A stretch of DNA of 64,000 nt from positions 1 through 64,000 of the forward strand of contig NZ_SJNZ01000018.1 in assembly GCF_004331155.1 (NCBI RefSeq). Direction: 5' to 3'. How positions within the stretch are numbered: position 1 is the first letter of the stretch; each line of letters opens with the position of its first letter. The DNA comes from Acinetobacter terrestris. Lineage in GTDB: Bacteria; Pseudomonadota; Gammaproteobacteria; Pseudomonadales; Moraxellaceae. The position numbers were made by a program, and so were the translations under genes. The notes under the pieces were generated by a model. That model was given only the letters and a program-made list of their open reading frames with translations, was not told where the DNA came from and did no database searches. Of this stretch, positions 38,901-47,743 are shown piece by piece.

Positions 38901-39128
38901 ACGGTCGGTAACCTGTAATGAAACTTCTTCAGCCGTTGCTCCCGGCCAATAGGTTTGGATCACCATCACCTTAAAGGTAAACGGTGGATCTTCACTTTGT
39001 GCCAGTTTGGAATAAGAGACAATCCCGACAATGCCGAGGAGCAGCATAAAATAAAGGATTAAGCCTTTATTTTTCAGCGCCCATTCCGACAGGTTATAAC
39101 GTGATTCCGACTTCAGGTCTTGTTTCAT
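35970..39128 (-). CDS. RND efflux permease, inner-membrane subunit
   Basis: A 1052-residue, twelve-helix proton-driven exporter of the AcrB superfamily. The N-terminal helix is followed by LAQSEDPPFTFKVMVIQTYW and PGATAEEVSLQVTDRIEKEL. TM4 holds LILALGLLVDDAIIAVEMMA with the two proton-relay Asp residues, and LSGMIMRNSLILIDQIEQD is in TM11. The SEDPPF-type N terminus places it nearer the less-studied RND group of pumps than the classic AdeB. It overlaps the adaptor gene by four bases. No outer-membrane factor is encoded here, so it would use one from elsewhere. Confidence 0.93.
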   Translation of the reverse strand: MKQDLKSESRYNLSEWALKNKGLILYFMLLLGIVGIVSYSKLAQSEDPPFTFKVMVIQTYWPGATAEEVSLQVTDRIEKELMSTGSYERIMAYSRPGESMVTFVAKDSLRSNQIPDVWYQVRKKVGDIKQQLPSGVQGPFFNDEFGDTFGNIYVLTGKDFDYGVLKEYADRLQLQLQRVKDVGKVNLVGLQDQKIWIELSNTKAAQLGIPVTAIQQALQQQNTVASAGFFETGTDRIQMRVSGQLQNVEELKQMPLLVAGKTIQLGDVAEIYRGFSEPAQPRMRFMGENGIGIAVSMRKGGDILALGKNLETEFAQLQKSLPLGMQLQKVSDQPVAVKRSVNEFMKVLAEAVIIVLLVSFFSLGFRTGLVVAFSIPLVLAMTFAGMNLFDVGLHKISLGALILALGLLVDDAIIAVEMMAIKMEQGYSRLEAAGFTWKTTAFPMLTGTLITAAGFLPIATAASSTGEYTRSIFQVVTIALIVSWFAAVLFVPYLGDKLLPDFANLPQKAPWYQRLWARLRKRPEPQLLQHHAGEAHDPYQTKFYQKFRSWVNTCLTYRKTVIAATVGIFVLSVLMFKLVPQQFFPPSNRAEILVDLKLEEGASLTSTENAVKKVEKFLSTKEGIDNYVAYVGTGSTRFYLPLDQQLPQASFAQFVVLASSLDDRDEIRQSLDQEIRKLLPDVRTRVSLLENGPPVGYPLQYRVSGEDLHLVRQWAQKVAAVVGDNPNTSNVHLDWGEPSKVIHLNIDQDRARQIGVSSLDLANFLNSSVSGATINQYREKRELIEIRLRGDQAERINVESLSSLAVPTANGSSVPLAQIAKIEYDFEDGLIWHRNRLPTITVRADIRSKLQPATVVGELAEKMDQLRAELPSGYLVEVGGTVEESARGQNSVNAGMPFFLAVVMTLLMIQLKSMSRAFIVLLTAPLGLIGVVLFLLLFNKPFGFVAMLGTIALSGMIMRNSLILIDQIEQDIQEGHDPWSAIVDATMRRCRPIVLTALAAVLAMIPLSRSIFFGPMAVAIMGGLIVATLLTLFFLPALYAQCFKVEKNKQTT

Positions 39129-40231
39129 GATGCAGTCCCTGCCTGAATTTTCACGGCACGGTTTTCGCGGTCAATTGGCTGGATTTTTTGTTTTTCACGC
39201 AATAAATGTACTCCGCCAATCACCACATAATCACTGGTATTCAAACCAGACAATACCGGCACGCTGTCACGGCCATACGCTCCCAAAGTGACTGGCACCT
39301 TATGAATGGTCTGATCCGGCTTCACCACCCAGACATAGGCCTGCTGGTCATTGGCCGAGACACTGGATAAAGGCACGCTCAATACATTGTGCTCAGTATG
39401 ATTAAAAAATACCCGGGCACTTTGCCCCAGTTGAATTGCAGCATTGCCTTCACGTAATGCCACTTTCACGCTAAAGGTACGTGACTGATCCGCTGCGGGT
39501 GAAATTTCACGCACATAGGCTGCAAATTTATCTTCAGGTTTAGACCACAAGGTCACCCATGCGCTTTGACCGACTTTAATCTCGGAAATGGCCTGTTCAG
39601 GAACCCCGATCACCACTTCACGATCACCGGCAATCGCCATTTGATAGGCCGCTTGCCCAGCAGCAACCACCTGCCCCACTTCAATATTACGTGCAGTAAT
39701 CACGCCATTTTTATTGGCGACCAACTGGTTATAACCGGTTTGGTTACGGCTGACGTCATAATTGGATTGTGCCTGTTTTAAGTTCGAAAGCGCTGCTTTG
39801 TACTGGTTATCGACAGCATCATATTGCGAGCGGCTCACCGCATTCATTGGGAGCAGCTGCTTAAAGCGTTTCAGTTCATCTTCGGCATTTTTTGCCGCAG
39901 ATTGCGCACTTTCCAGTTGAGCATTGGCCGCATTCAGTTGTAGCTGTGCATCTTTCACATCCAGTTTTGCCAGTACCTGACCGACTTTGACCTGATCGCC
40001 GACATCGACATAACGTTCGATAATTTGCCCAGCCACCCGAAATGCCAAAGCAGTTTGCTGGCGCGCCTGTACATCCCCGGCATAACTTTTCTGATTATTG
40101 TAGCTACTGTTCGGCTGGGTCACCATGACAAAGGGCACTTGTTCTGTTTCGGTTGCATCCGTGCTGCATCCCCATAAGGTCACACTGCAAACGATGATCA
40201 TGCTGACAGCTGCGGTCTTAATTATGCTCAT
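39125..40231 (-). CDS. RND periplasmic adaptor (membrane fusion lipoprotein)
   Basis: A 368-residue adaptor that links the RND pump to an outer-membrane channel. The signal ends SVTLWGCSTD, so Cys22 is probably lipidated. Next are the lipoyl domain (QTALAFRVAGQIIERYVDVG), a coiled-coil hairpin rich in Ala and Gln (about 95-165), a second lipoyl half and the beta-barrel domain (EKIQPI is at the tail). It is the first gene of the efflux operon, opposite the TetR gene. Confidence 0.92.
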   Translation of the reverse strand: MSIIKTAAVSMIIVCSVTLWGCSTDATETEQVPFVMVTQPNSSYNNQKSYAGDVQARQQTALAFRVAGQIIERYVDVGDQVKVGQVLAKLDVKDAQLQLNAANAQLESAQSAAKNAEDELKRFKQLLPMNAVSRSQYDAVDNQYKAALSNLKQAQSNYDVSRNQTGYNQLVANKNGVITARNIEVGQVVAAGQAAYQMAIAGDREVVIGVPEQAISEIKVGQSAWVTLWSKPEDKFAAYVREISPAADQSRTFSVKVALREGNAAIQLGQSARVFFNHTEHNVLSVPLSSVSANDQQAYVWVVKPDQTIHKVPVTLGAYGRDSVPVLSGLNTSDYVVIGGVHLLREKQKIQPIDRENRAVKIQAGTAS

Positions 40232-40298
40232 GAAATTCGCTCTTATTTAAAAATGTTTTTTAGGGCAAAATAAGGAGTATCTTAAATTGTCTATTTTT

Positions 40299-40328
40299 TA
40301 ATTAATATACTCATTGGTACATTAATTA
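40299..40328. promoter_or_regulatory. Candidate TetR operator between tetR and the efflux operon
   Basis: TAATTAAT (40299-40306) and ATTAATTA (40321-40328) are perfect inverse copies, 14 bases apart. They lie in the 116-bp region shared by the divergent regulator and adaptor genes, where a TetR repressor would bind. AT-richness makes chance matches possible. Confidence 0.45.
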
Positions 40329-40347
40329 GAACTCACGGGTCAAAGCA

Positions 40348-41001
40348 ATGACCTTTTTGATTTTTTTGGAAAAAATTGTGCAAATAAATGTCGGTCGTCC
40401 GAAGGACTTGGAAAAACGTCAGCGCATTTTAAATGCAGCAAAAAACCTGTTTTTAAAATGTGGTTATCATGGTTCCAGCATGAATCAGATTGCCCTCGAA
40501 GCAGGCGTGACCAAACTGACGGTCTACAATCATTTTCAGGACAAAGCCAATTTATTTGTCTGCGCCATTGCGGTGACCTGCGAGGAGTTGATCAGTGCGC
40601 GTCCACTGAATTTACAGGCCGACAGTGATTTTCATAAAGAATTTATCCATGCCTGCGACTTGGCGCTGAATATCACCAATTTACCTGAAGCCATTAAACT
40701 GGAACGCTTACTGGTGGAACTGGCGGCTGAACAGAATCCATTGGCACAAAAGTTCTATGAGGCTTCGCACCTGCGCATGAATGCGGTGTGGGAAAATTTC
40801 TTTCAGCAGGCGATTGAACTGGGTTTTATTCAAGTGGAAGAATTAAAAAGCTTAACCCTGCTGATTGTGTCCTTATTATTCGGCATGCGCCATCATGAAG
40901 TTTTGCTCGGCGTTCGTGCTATTCCCACCGCTGAAGAAAAGCAGCAGATTATTTTAAGCAGTATTGAATTGTTTATGCTGAAATATCAAAAAACAACTTA
41001 A
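40348..41001 (+). CDS. TetR-family regulator
   Basis: A 217-residue TetR protein. The DNA-binding domain RQRILNAAKNLFLKCGYHGS and MNQIALEAGVTKLTVYNHFQ (helix-turn-helix) is at the N terminus, followed by an all-helical ligand domain with a TetR_C-type stretch (KLERLLVELAAEQNPLAQKF). It is divergent from the RND efflux genes and probably represses them until an inducer binds. An in-frame GTG ten codons later, closer to the conserved start, is an alternative. Confidence 0.9.
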   Translation: MTFLIFLEKIVQINVGRPKDLEKRQRILNAAKNLFLKCGYHGSSMNQIALEAGVTKLTVYNHFQDKANLFVCAIAVTCEELISARPLNLQADSDFHKEFIHACDLALNITNLPEAIKLERLLVELAAEQNPLAQKFYEASHLRMNAVWENFFQQAIELGFIQVEELKSLTLLIVSLLFGMRHHEVLLGVRAIPTAEEKQQIILSSIELFMLKYQKTT

Positions 41002-41117
41002 AACAATTACGTAAAAAATCCTTTAAAAAGTCAGCTTTCATTTTTATCAAGGCTCAACGGGCAGATCAATTGCTATTTTTAGCAGCAACAAACTACATAC
41101 TTTTGTCTGCCCCCTAC

Positions 41118-41145
41118 TTGGAATGTCATCGAATCGGGGTATATT
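41118..41145 (+). promoter_or_regulatory. Candidate ppc promoter
   Basis: TTGGAA (41118-41123) and TATATT (41140-41145) are 16 bases apart. A transcript from here would begin about 20-25 bases before the ppc ATG, which supports the short Ppc start. Confidence 0.45.
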
Positions 41146-41174
41146 CAAAACAGAAGTCTAGGAGAATGAAAAAA

Positions 41175-43859
41175 ATGATTCAACAAATTGATGCTCCACT
41201 GCGTGAGGATGTGCGCTTACTTGGGAATTTGTTAGGAGAAACCCTTAAGGAACATGCGGGACAAGATTTGTTTAATCAGGTCGAACAAATTCGCGCACTG
41301 TCTAAAGGTGCCCGTGATGGTCAGGTGGAAGCAGAAAAACAACTCGAACAACTTTTTTTAAGTCTGGAAGATGATGAAATTCTTCCCCTGACGCGTGCAT
41401 TTACCCACTTTCTGAATTTTGCCAATATTGCCGAACAGTACAATGTGGTTCGAAGTCGCCGTAAGAGTGAATTTGATGAAAATGCCCCTTCACCCAATCC
41501 TCTTGATCATCTGTTCCAGAAATTTAAACACCATGAAATTTCATCAGACACCTTGTTCAAGCAAATCTGTGAACTGAACATTGAACTAGTGCTGACCGCG
41601 CATCCGACTGAAGTCAGCCGCCGTACCCTGATTCAAAAATATGACGGTATTAATGACTGCTTATTCAAAGCGGACCAACAAAAACTGACCCCGCGTGAAC
41701 GTAAAACAGTCCTCGAAGAACTCAAGCAGCTGATTTGTTCAGCCTGGCAGACCGATGAAATCCGTCAGCACCGCCCTACCCCAGTGGATGAAGCGAAATG
41801 GGGCTTTACCACCATTGAACAAACCCTGTGGAACGCGGTACCCAAATTCGTGCGTGAACTGGATGAAATGGTTGAAGACCACTGCGGTCAGCGTTTGCCT
41901 TTAAGCATTGCACCGGTTCGTTTTGCTTCCTGGATGGGCGGCGATCGCGATGGTAATCCGAATGTTACCCATAACATTACCCAGGAAGTACTGTGGTTAT
42001 CGCGCTGGAAAGCGGCAGATTTATATCTACGCGATATTGAAGACCTGCGCTGGGAATTATCGATTCAAAACGCAAGCGATGAACTGATGCAGGCGCTGGG
42101 ACATCCACATGCAGAACCATACCGCGAATATCTGCGTGATACCCGTGAGCGCTTAAAAGCTACGCGTCATTGGCTAGCTCAAAAATTACAAGACCAAGAT
42201 GCCGACGACAGTCTGGTGATTAAAAGCAAAGATGAATTATTACAGCCATTATTGCTTTGTTACCGTTCATTGATTGCCTGCAACTTGCCGGAAATTGCCA
42301 ATGGCAAACTGCTCGATTTTATCCATCGGGTCAACTGTTTTGGCATTGAACTGCTAAAACTGGATATCCGTCAGGAGTCAGGGCGTCACCGTCAGGCCAT
42401 TTCCGCCATTACTGAATATTTAGGCTTGGGCAATTTTGAAACCTGGACTGAACAGGCGCGTCAAAACTTCCTGTTGCAAGAATTACAAAGCAAACGTCCA
42501 TTGCTGCCGAAGCATCTGAATGAGCCTGAACAAAGCCTGATTCAACATCCCGATGTGCAAGAAGTATTTGCCACTATGCGTACCTTGGCAGAGCAACCTG
42601 AAGAAAGCTTGGGTGCCTATATTATCTCGATGGCTGAATATCCAAGTGATGTACTGGCAGTCTTATTACTACAAAAAGAAGCTGGCATTAAACATCCTTT
42701 ACGTGTGGTGCCGTTATTTGAAACGCTCAAAGACTTGGACAGCGCAGCCGACACCATGAACACCCTGTTTAATATGCACTGGTACAAGCAGCATATTCAG
42801 GGCAAGCATGAAGTGATGATTGGCTATTCAGATTCTGCCAAAGATGCCGGATTCATGTCTGCCAACTGGGCGCAATACCGCGCGCAGGAAGAACTGACCG
42901 CGATTGCGCAAAAGCATGCTGTGCAGTTGACCCTGTTCCATGGTCGTGGCGGTTCAATCAGCCGTGGTGGTGCACCAACCCAGCAAGCACTGTTTTCACA
43001 ACCGCCGGGTTCTATTTCCGGTGCCATCCGCGTGACTGAACAAGGCGAGATGATTCGCTTCAAGTTCGGTCTGGAAGGTATTGCGCTGCAAAATCTGGAG
43101 ATTTATACCGCAGCGACTTTGGAAGCAACCTTGTTGCCACCGCCAGTACCTAAAGATGAATGGCGTCAGTTGATGCACACCATGACGGATTTATCGGTAC
43201 AGGTTTATCGTGAAACGGTACGTGAAAATCCGCATTTTGTGAAATACCTGCGTACCGTTACCCCAGAACTTGAACTGCAAATGTTGCCACTCGGTTCACG
43301 TCCAGCAAAACGTAAAGTCAGCGGCGGGATTGAATCCTTGCGTGCCATTCCATGGGTGTTTGCATGGACGCAAATTCGCTTGATGCTTCCGGCTTGGCTC
43401 GGTACAGGTGCAGCGATTAATCAGGTGATTAATCAAGGCCAAAAAGACTTGCTCGATGAAATGTTGCAGCAATGGCCTTATTTCCAAACCTTGATTGATA
43501 TGCTGGAAATGGTGTTGTCTAAAGCCGACAGTCATGTGGCCTTATATTACGAATCGCATTTAACCGATGATGAAGATTTAAAAATCTTGGGTGAACAACT
43601 GCGTCAACGCTTAAAAGATGCGGTACAGACGCTATTGGCTTTAAAAGGTGAATCGCAACTGCTCAGCAGTAACGAAGTCCTCGATCAGTCCATGAAAGTA
43701 CGCAAACCTTATTTGCTTCCACTGCATTTATTACAGGCTGAGCTGATGAAACGCCGTCGCCGCTATTTAGCGAAATGTCAGGCCGAACATACGCCAGTCG
43801 ATCATGCGTTAATGGTGAGTATTGCCGGAATTGCCGCAGGTTTACGTAATACCGGTTAA
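41175..43859 (+). CDS. ppc: Phosphoenolpyruvate carboxylase
   Basis: Fixes bicarbonate on phosphoenolpyruvate to give oxaloacetate for the citrate cycle. The ATG at 41175 gives 894 residues starting MIQQIDAPLREDVRLLGNLL, with AGGAG nine bases upstream; a second ATG at 41166 is also possible. Catalytic signatures are VLTAHPTEVSRRTLIQKY (essential His), FASWMGGDRDGNPNVT, FHGRGGSISRGGAPTQQA and the C-terminal RNTG, which binds allosteric effectors. Confidence 0.97.
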   Translation: MIQQIDAPLREDVRLLGNLLGETLKEHAGQDLFNQVEQIRALSKGARDGQVEAEKQLEQLFLSLEDDEILPLTRAFTHFLNFANIAEQYNVVRSRRKSEFDENAPSPNPLDHLFQKFKHHEISSDTLFKQICELNIELVLTAHPTEVSRRTLIQKYDGINDCLFKADQQKLTPRERKTVLEELKQLICSAWQTDEIRQHRPTPVDEAKWGFTTIEQTLWNAVPKFVRELDEMVEDHCGQRLPLSIAPVRFASWMGGDRDGNPNVTHNITQEVLWLSRWKAADLYLRDIEDLRWELSIQNASDELMQALGHPHAEPYREYLRDTRERLKATRHWLAQKLQDQDADDSLVIKSKDELLQPLLLCYRSLIACNLPEIANGKLLDFIHRVNCFGIELLKLDIRQESGRHRQAISAITEYLGLGNFETWTEQARQNFLLQELQSKRPLLPKHLNEPEQSLIQHPDVQEVFATMRTLAEQPEESLGAYIISMAEYPSDVLAVLLLQKEAGIKHPLRVVPLFETLKDLDSAADTMNTLFNMHWYKQHIQGKHEVMIGYSDSAKDAGFMSANWAQYRAQEELTAIAQKHAVQLTLFHGRGGSISRGGAPTQQALFSQPPGSISGAIRVTEQGEMIRFKFGLEGIALQNLEIYTAATLEATLLPPPVPKDEWRQLMHTMTDLSVQVYRETVRENPHFVKYLRTVTPELELQMLPLGSRPAKRKVSGGIESLRAIPWVFAWTQIRLMLPAWLGTGAAINQVINQGQKDLLDEMLQQWPYFQTLIDMLEMVLSKADSHVALYYESHLTDDEDLKILGEQLRQRLKDAVQTLLALKGESQLLSSNEVLDQSMKVRKPYLLPLHLLQAELMKRRRRYLAKCQAEHTPVDHALMVSIAGIAAGLRNTG

Positions 43860-43877
43860 ATATTTCATCTACACCGC

Positions 43878-43905
43878 AAAGCACATCTTCAGGATGTGCT
43901 TTTTT
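43878..43905 (+). terminator. Intrinsic terminator after ppc
   Basis: AAAGCACATC, a five-base loop and GATGTGCTTTTTT form a strong stem with a T-run. Confidence 0.88.
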
Positions 43906-44160
43906 ATTGCTCAGCAACTAGCAGAAAATATCATATTGTTTATAAGTAAAATAAGTATTCGTTATGAATAATGGACTGGCTCAATTACTCGATTAATACG
44001 CTGATTTAACTTTAATTTTCCAATAATAAAACTTTTACCATTCGGTAAAAAAACAAGAAAAGTCAGTAGATTAATTTGAACAAAAATATTGTTAAAGAGA
44101 TTAAATCTTCTAAAAAACAAGAGTATGATGTGCACAATTTATCTTTTGAGCGCTCATTTT

Positions 44161-45462
44161 ATGTCCAGCTGGTTCCCCAAATGGCGTCCTTATTCAGGTC
44201 AAATCGATGCACGTCCAGTCGGTACCAATGAGTATCTCCCTCCTGCTCAAAGTGTGGTCCTAGGTATACAACATGCTTTTGCCATGTTTGGAGCAACGGT
44301 TCTTGCACCTTTTTTGATGGGTTTTGATCCGAATCTGGCGATTTTAATGTCAGGCATTTGTACCATCCTGTTTTTCTTGATTACAGGTGGTCGTGTACCG
44401 AGTTATTTAGGTTCAAGTTTTGCCTTTATTGGTGTGGTAATTGCTGCAACCGGTTATGCCGCGTCTGGTACAGGTGCAATCAATGCCAATTTGGCTGTGG
44501 CTGCTGGCGGCATCATGGCCTGTGGCGTGTTATATGCCATTTTTGGTTTTATTGTCATGGCGACCGGCACCAACTGGATCGAAAAACTGATGCCACCAGT
44601 GGTGACTGGTGCTGTGGTGATGATTATCGGTTTAAACCTTGCACCGGTTACAGTTAAAGGCGTAGCGGGCAATAACTTTAATATGTGGATGTCACTGGTG
44701 ACCGTGCTGTGCATGGGCTCGATTGCGGTATTCACCAAAGGTTTATTGCAACGTCTGTTGTTATTGGTGGGTTTATTACTGGCTTACCTGACCTATTACA
44801 TTGTTTCCAATGTCATGGGTTATGGCACACCAATCAACTTTACCCCGATTCAACAGGCGGACTGGTTTGGTATTCCAACCTTCCATTCACCGGTATTTGA
44901 TATCAATGCCATGCTGATCATTGCACCAATTGCTTTGATTTTGGTGGCAGAAAATCTGGGGCATATTAAGGCTGTGGGTGCAATGACCGGTGAAAACCTG
45001 GATCCGCATATTGGTAAAGCCTTTATTGCAGATGGTCTTGCGACTACATTATCGGGCGGTGTCGGTGGTCCGGGGATGACCACATATGGCGAAAACATTG
45101 GCGTGATGGCAGTAACCCGTGTCTACTCCACCATCATCTTTGTATTTGCCGGTGTATTTGCAGTGTTCTTGGGTTTATCTCCCAAGTTTGGTGCCATTAT
45201 TCACACCATTCCGACTGCCATTTTAACCGGTGCATCAATTGTGGTATTTGGTTTAATCACCATTGCCGGGGCAAAAATCTGGATTGAAAACAAAGTTGAT
45301 TTCTCTAAAAACAAAAACCTGATGGTGGCTGCGGTGACCATTATTTTAGGAACCGGTGACTTTGCGCTGCAATTCGGTAGCTTTAACTTAGGTGGTATTG
45401 GTACCGCTACATTTGCAGCACTAATCCTGAACTGGTTCTTTAGCTTGGGCGATAAATCATAA
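44161..45462 (+). CDS. Uracil/xanthine permease, NCS2 family (RutG-like)
   Basis: A 433-residue, fourteen-helix nucleobase symporter. GIQHAFAMFGATVLAPFLMG carries the conserved QH motif of TM1, and LILVAENLGHIKAVGAMTGE and GMTTYGENIGVMAVTRVYS hold the substrate-binding Glu and the NCS2 signature. The start MSSWFPKWRPYSGQID at 44161 is the usual family N terminus; upstream ATGs at 44125 and 44128 with AAGAG ahead are possible. It stands alone, without rut or purine genes, so uracil is likely but unproven. Confidence 0.9.
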   Translation: MSSWFPKWRPYSGQIDARPVGTNEYLPPAQSVVLGIQHAFAMFGATVLAPFLMGFDPNLAILMSGICTILFFLITGGRVPSYLGSSFAFIGVVIAATGYAASGTGAINANLAVAAGGIMACGVLYAIFGFIVMATGTNWIEKLMPPVVTGAVVMIIGLNLAPVTVKGVAGNNFNMWMSLVTVLCMGSIAVFTKGLLQRLLLLVGLLLAYLTYYIVSNVMGYGTPINFTPIQQADWFGIPTFHSPVFDINAMLIIAPIALILVAENLGHIKAVGAMTGENLDPHIGKAFIADGLATTLSGGVGGPGMTTYGENIGVMAVTRVYSTIIFVFAGVFAVFLGLSPKFGAIIHTIPTAILTGASIVVFGLITIAGAKIWIENKVDFSKNKNLMVAAVTIILGTGDFALQFGSFNLGGIGTATFAALILNWFFSLGDKS

Positions 45463-45480
45463 CGATAAATACATATTTTT

Positions 45481-45505
45481 AGGCAGCCGCAAGGCTGCTT
45501 TTTTT
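45481..45505 (+). terminator. Intrinsic terminator after the NCS2 permease
   Basis: GCAGCC (45483-45488), a GCAA tetraloop and GGCTGC (45493-45498), followed by seven T. Confidence 0.88.
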
Positions 45506-45554
45506 ATCTCAGCTATCTAGAAAATTTTAGTATGATGAGCTGACTTTCACTTAG

Positions 45555-46469
45555 ATGGCACAGCACATGCGTCTGGACTTTTTTGATCTACAGCTGTTTT
45601 TAAATATTGTGGACACAGGCAGTCTAACCAAAGGTGCCGAACGCTCTGCAATTTCGCTGCAAGCCGCCAGTGAACGGATTAAAAAACTCGAACAACAGTT
45701 TGCCGTGCATTTATTTACCCGGCATGCATCTGGGGTCAAACTGACCATTGCGGGGCAAACTTTTGCAGAGCAGGCACAATTACTCATCCAGCAAGGCAGG
45801 CACCTGCAACAGCTTATGGCATCTTTCGGCCAAGGCTTAAATTCGCAAATGACCTTATGGTGTAATTCATCGGCACAAAGTGAATATCTTCCTCTTTTAT
45901 TACCGCAATATCTGGTGGAAAACCCCAATATACAGATCGATTTAAAAGAAGCAGAAAGTGACGATATTATTCAGGCCTTGGAAAATGGCAGCGCCCAGCT
46001 CGGCTTAATTTCGGGTTTTTTTAATTCAAAAAATTTGCACACGCTGGAATTTATCGATGATCCCTTAGTGCTGATTTGCCCGATGAATCACGAATTAAAA
46101 GATCAATCGGCACTGCAATTAGAGAAGGTATTACATTACCCTTTTGTCGGTTTAATGCAATATCATTCCCTGCAACAATCCATTGAAACGCAGGCAAAAT
46201 TACTCGGCTGTGCCATTCAGTATCGTTTACGTTTGCCCAATTTTGCCGCGATTGCCCAAGTGGTTGCCAATGGGGTCGGGATTGCGATTATGCCAAAACG
46301 TGCTGCCATTCGTTTAAAGACGGTTTATGCCTTTCATCACATTGAACTGACTGGAGACTGGGCGAACCGGAAACTGTTATTGGCCGCCAGAAACTTTGAT
46401 GAATTGCCCGTGTCCTATCAACATTTCAGTCAGTTTTTACTTTCGAAAAAGTCCAAATTATTAATTTAA
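45555..46469 (+). CDS. LysR-family transcriptional regulator
   Basis: A 304-residue LysR protein with the helix-turn-helix (LFLNIVDTGSLTKGAERSAI, then SLQAASERIKKLEQQFAVHL) and an effector-binding domain (VVANGVGIAIMPKRAAIRL). An ATG four codons downstream would also serve. It is convergent with a TauE-family gene. Targets are unknown; the neighbouring exporter is a reasonable guess only. Confidence 0.88.
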   Translation: MAQHMRLDFFDLQLFLNIVDTGSLTKGAERSAISLQAASERIKKLEQQFAVHLFTRHASGVKLTIAGQTFAEQAQLLIQQGRHLQQLMASFGQGLNSQMTLWCNSSAQSEYLPLLLPQYLVENPNIQIDLKEAESDDIIQALENGSAQLGLISGFFNSKNLHTLEFIDDPLVLICPMNHELKDQSALQLEKVLHYPFVGLMQYHSLQQSIETQAKLLGCAIQYRLRLPNFAAIAQVVANGVGIAIMPKRAAIRLKTVYAFHHIELTGDWANRKLLLAARNFDELPVSYQHFSQFLLSKKSKLLI

Positions 46470-46504
46470 TTTCAGCGACCACTGATCACTGTTTAAGCAT
46501 AAAT

Positions 46505-47242
46505 TTAGATCATTCCAAACTGATGCAGCACCATATAGCCACCAAAAATTACCAAGCCACAAAAGAACACTTTACGGAATTTCTGTTCCGGAATGCGATA
46601 GCGAATTTTTGTGCCCAGCCACATCCCCACCAATGCCGGTAATAACGCAATCAATGACATTTTATAGTCGATGGGAATACCTTCGACAGGATTTTGATGC
46701 AAAAAAACTGCGAGACAAATAGTTGAGATGGTAAAAGCCAAACCTAAGGATTGCACCAGATCATCACGTTTTAAATGCAGCGATTGCAAGTAAGGAACCA
46801 CAGGAATCACCACCACACCGGTTGCCACCGTCAGCGCACCGCCTAGATAACCGACCATTGGGGATAGCCATTTCTCATGCGGGGCAAGGTTCGGCATATT
46901 TTTAGCAAATAGACCGTATAATCCATACAATGCCAGCATTCCGCCGAGCAAGGCCTCACTTTGAAATTCGCCATGTCCAAGTGTAGGAAAAATGCTCCAG
47001 ATCGAACCGACAATAATACCCAGCAGCAAAGGCCAAAAACGGCGAACCAGTTTCAGCACATGACCTTCTGCAAACAGTTGCCAGAAATTGGTCACCATTG
47101 AAGGTACAATAAGCAAAGTGGCGGCTTGAAAGGGACTAATAAAAATCGTCAGCAAGCCCATGGAAACAGCGGGTAAACCTAGGCCAATAATGCCTTTAAT
47201 CATGCCAGCAATGGCAAATACTGCAATGACAAACCCAACCAT
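46505..47242 (-). CDS. TauE/SafE-family anion permease
   Basis: A 245-residue protein with about eight membrane helices. MVGFVIAVFAIAGMIKGIIG and LGLPAVSMGLL match the first TauE/SafE repeat, and LSPMVGYLGGALTVATGV the second. Members move sulfite, sulfoacetate or other small organosulfur anions, mostly outwards. The ATG at 47242 has GAAGAG eight bases before it; a GTG three codons earlier is less likely. Confidence 0.87.
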   Translation of the reverse strand: MVGFVIAVFAIAGMIKGIIGLGLPAVSMGLLTIFISPFQAATLLIVPSMVTNFWQLFAEGHVLKLVRRFWPLLLGIIVGSIWSIFPTLGHGEFQSEALLGGMLALYGLYGLFAKNMPNLAPHEKWLSPMVGYLGGALTVATGVVVIPVVPYLQSLHLKRDDLVQSLGLAFTISTICLAVFLHQNPVEGIPIDYKMSLIALLPALVGMWLGTKIRYRIPEQKFRKVFFCGLVIFGGYMVLHQFGMI

Positions 47243-47316
47243 GTTCAGCACTCTTCAGATCGTAGCGCTATGTTAGATGAATCGGGAAAATTGAAAAATC
47301 ATTGTTTTTTGGACTC

Positions 47317-47343
47317 AGCCTCAAGGAAAAATTGAGGCTTTTT
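47317..47343 (+). terminator. Intrinsic terminator with no plus-strand gene before it
   Basis: AGCCTCAA (47317-47324), a seven-base loop and TTGAGGCT (47332-47339), followed by a run of T on the plus strand only. The nearest upstream gene is on the opposite strand and starts at 47242, so the transcript this hairpin would end is unexplained. Confidence 0.65.
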
Positions 47344-47743
47344 GAGACTGGAATGTTAAAAACATGCACTACAAATATGACAAAATGTTAAGTTTTGATC
47401 AATAATTGAGCGTTTAATTGCACGATTACATAAAAATTCACTCAATTAATAACATATTTGCAAGCCGCCCTTAACTGTATGATTTATGAGCTGTCTTGTA
47501 TTTATTTTCTGGCCTTATCAGCGCAATTTGAGCGCTTTTTTCGCCCATATTGGCTTTTTTGCAGAGTAAATCTGGGTGGATTTTCGAACAAAACCACTTT
47601 AAAGTACCAACTCCTGATGAACAAGAGATATGTAATAACATATCAATTAAGTGATTTTAAGGAAAAAATATTGGTATTTCAGTTCTGAAAAATGCTGTCT
47701 ATTTTTTTCTAAAAGCAATTGAAGATAAGGTAGAAATTTAAGA
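47344..47743. other. Non-coding stretch before the CHAP-like gene
   Basis: About 400 bp. The only open frame of any length (47458-47688, 76 codons from a TTG) lacks a ribosome site and any family likeness. The promoter of the following gene must be here, but no clear element stands out. Confidence 0.4.

Noticed and set aside
47458..47688. 76-codon open frame upstream of the CHAP-like gene, a possible immunity gene
   Set aside because: Starts with TTG, lacks a ribosome site and shows no membrane or immunity-type pattern that I can trust.
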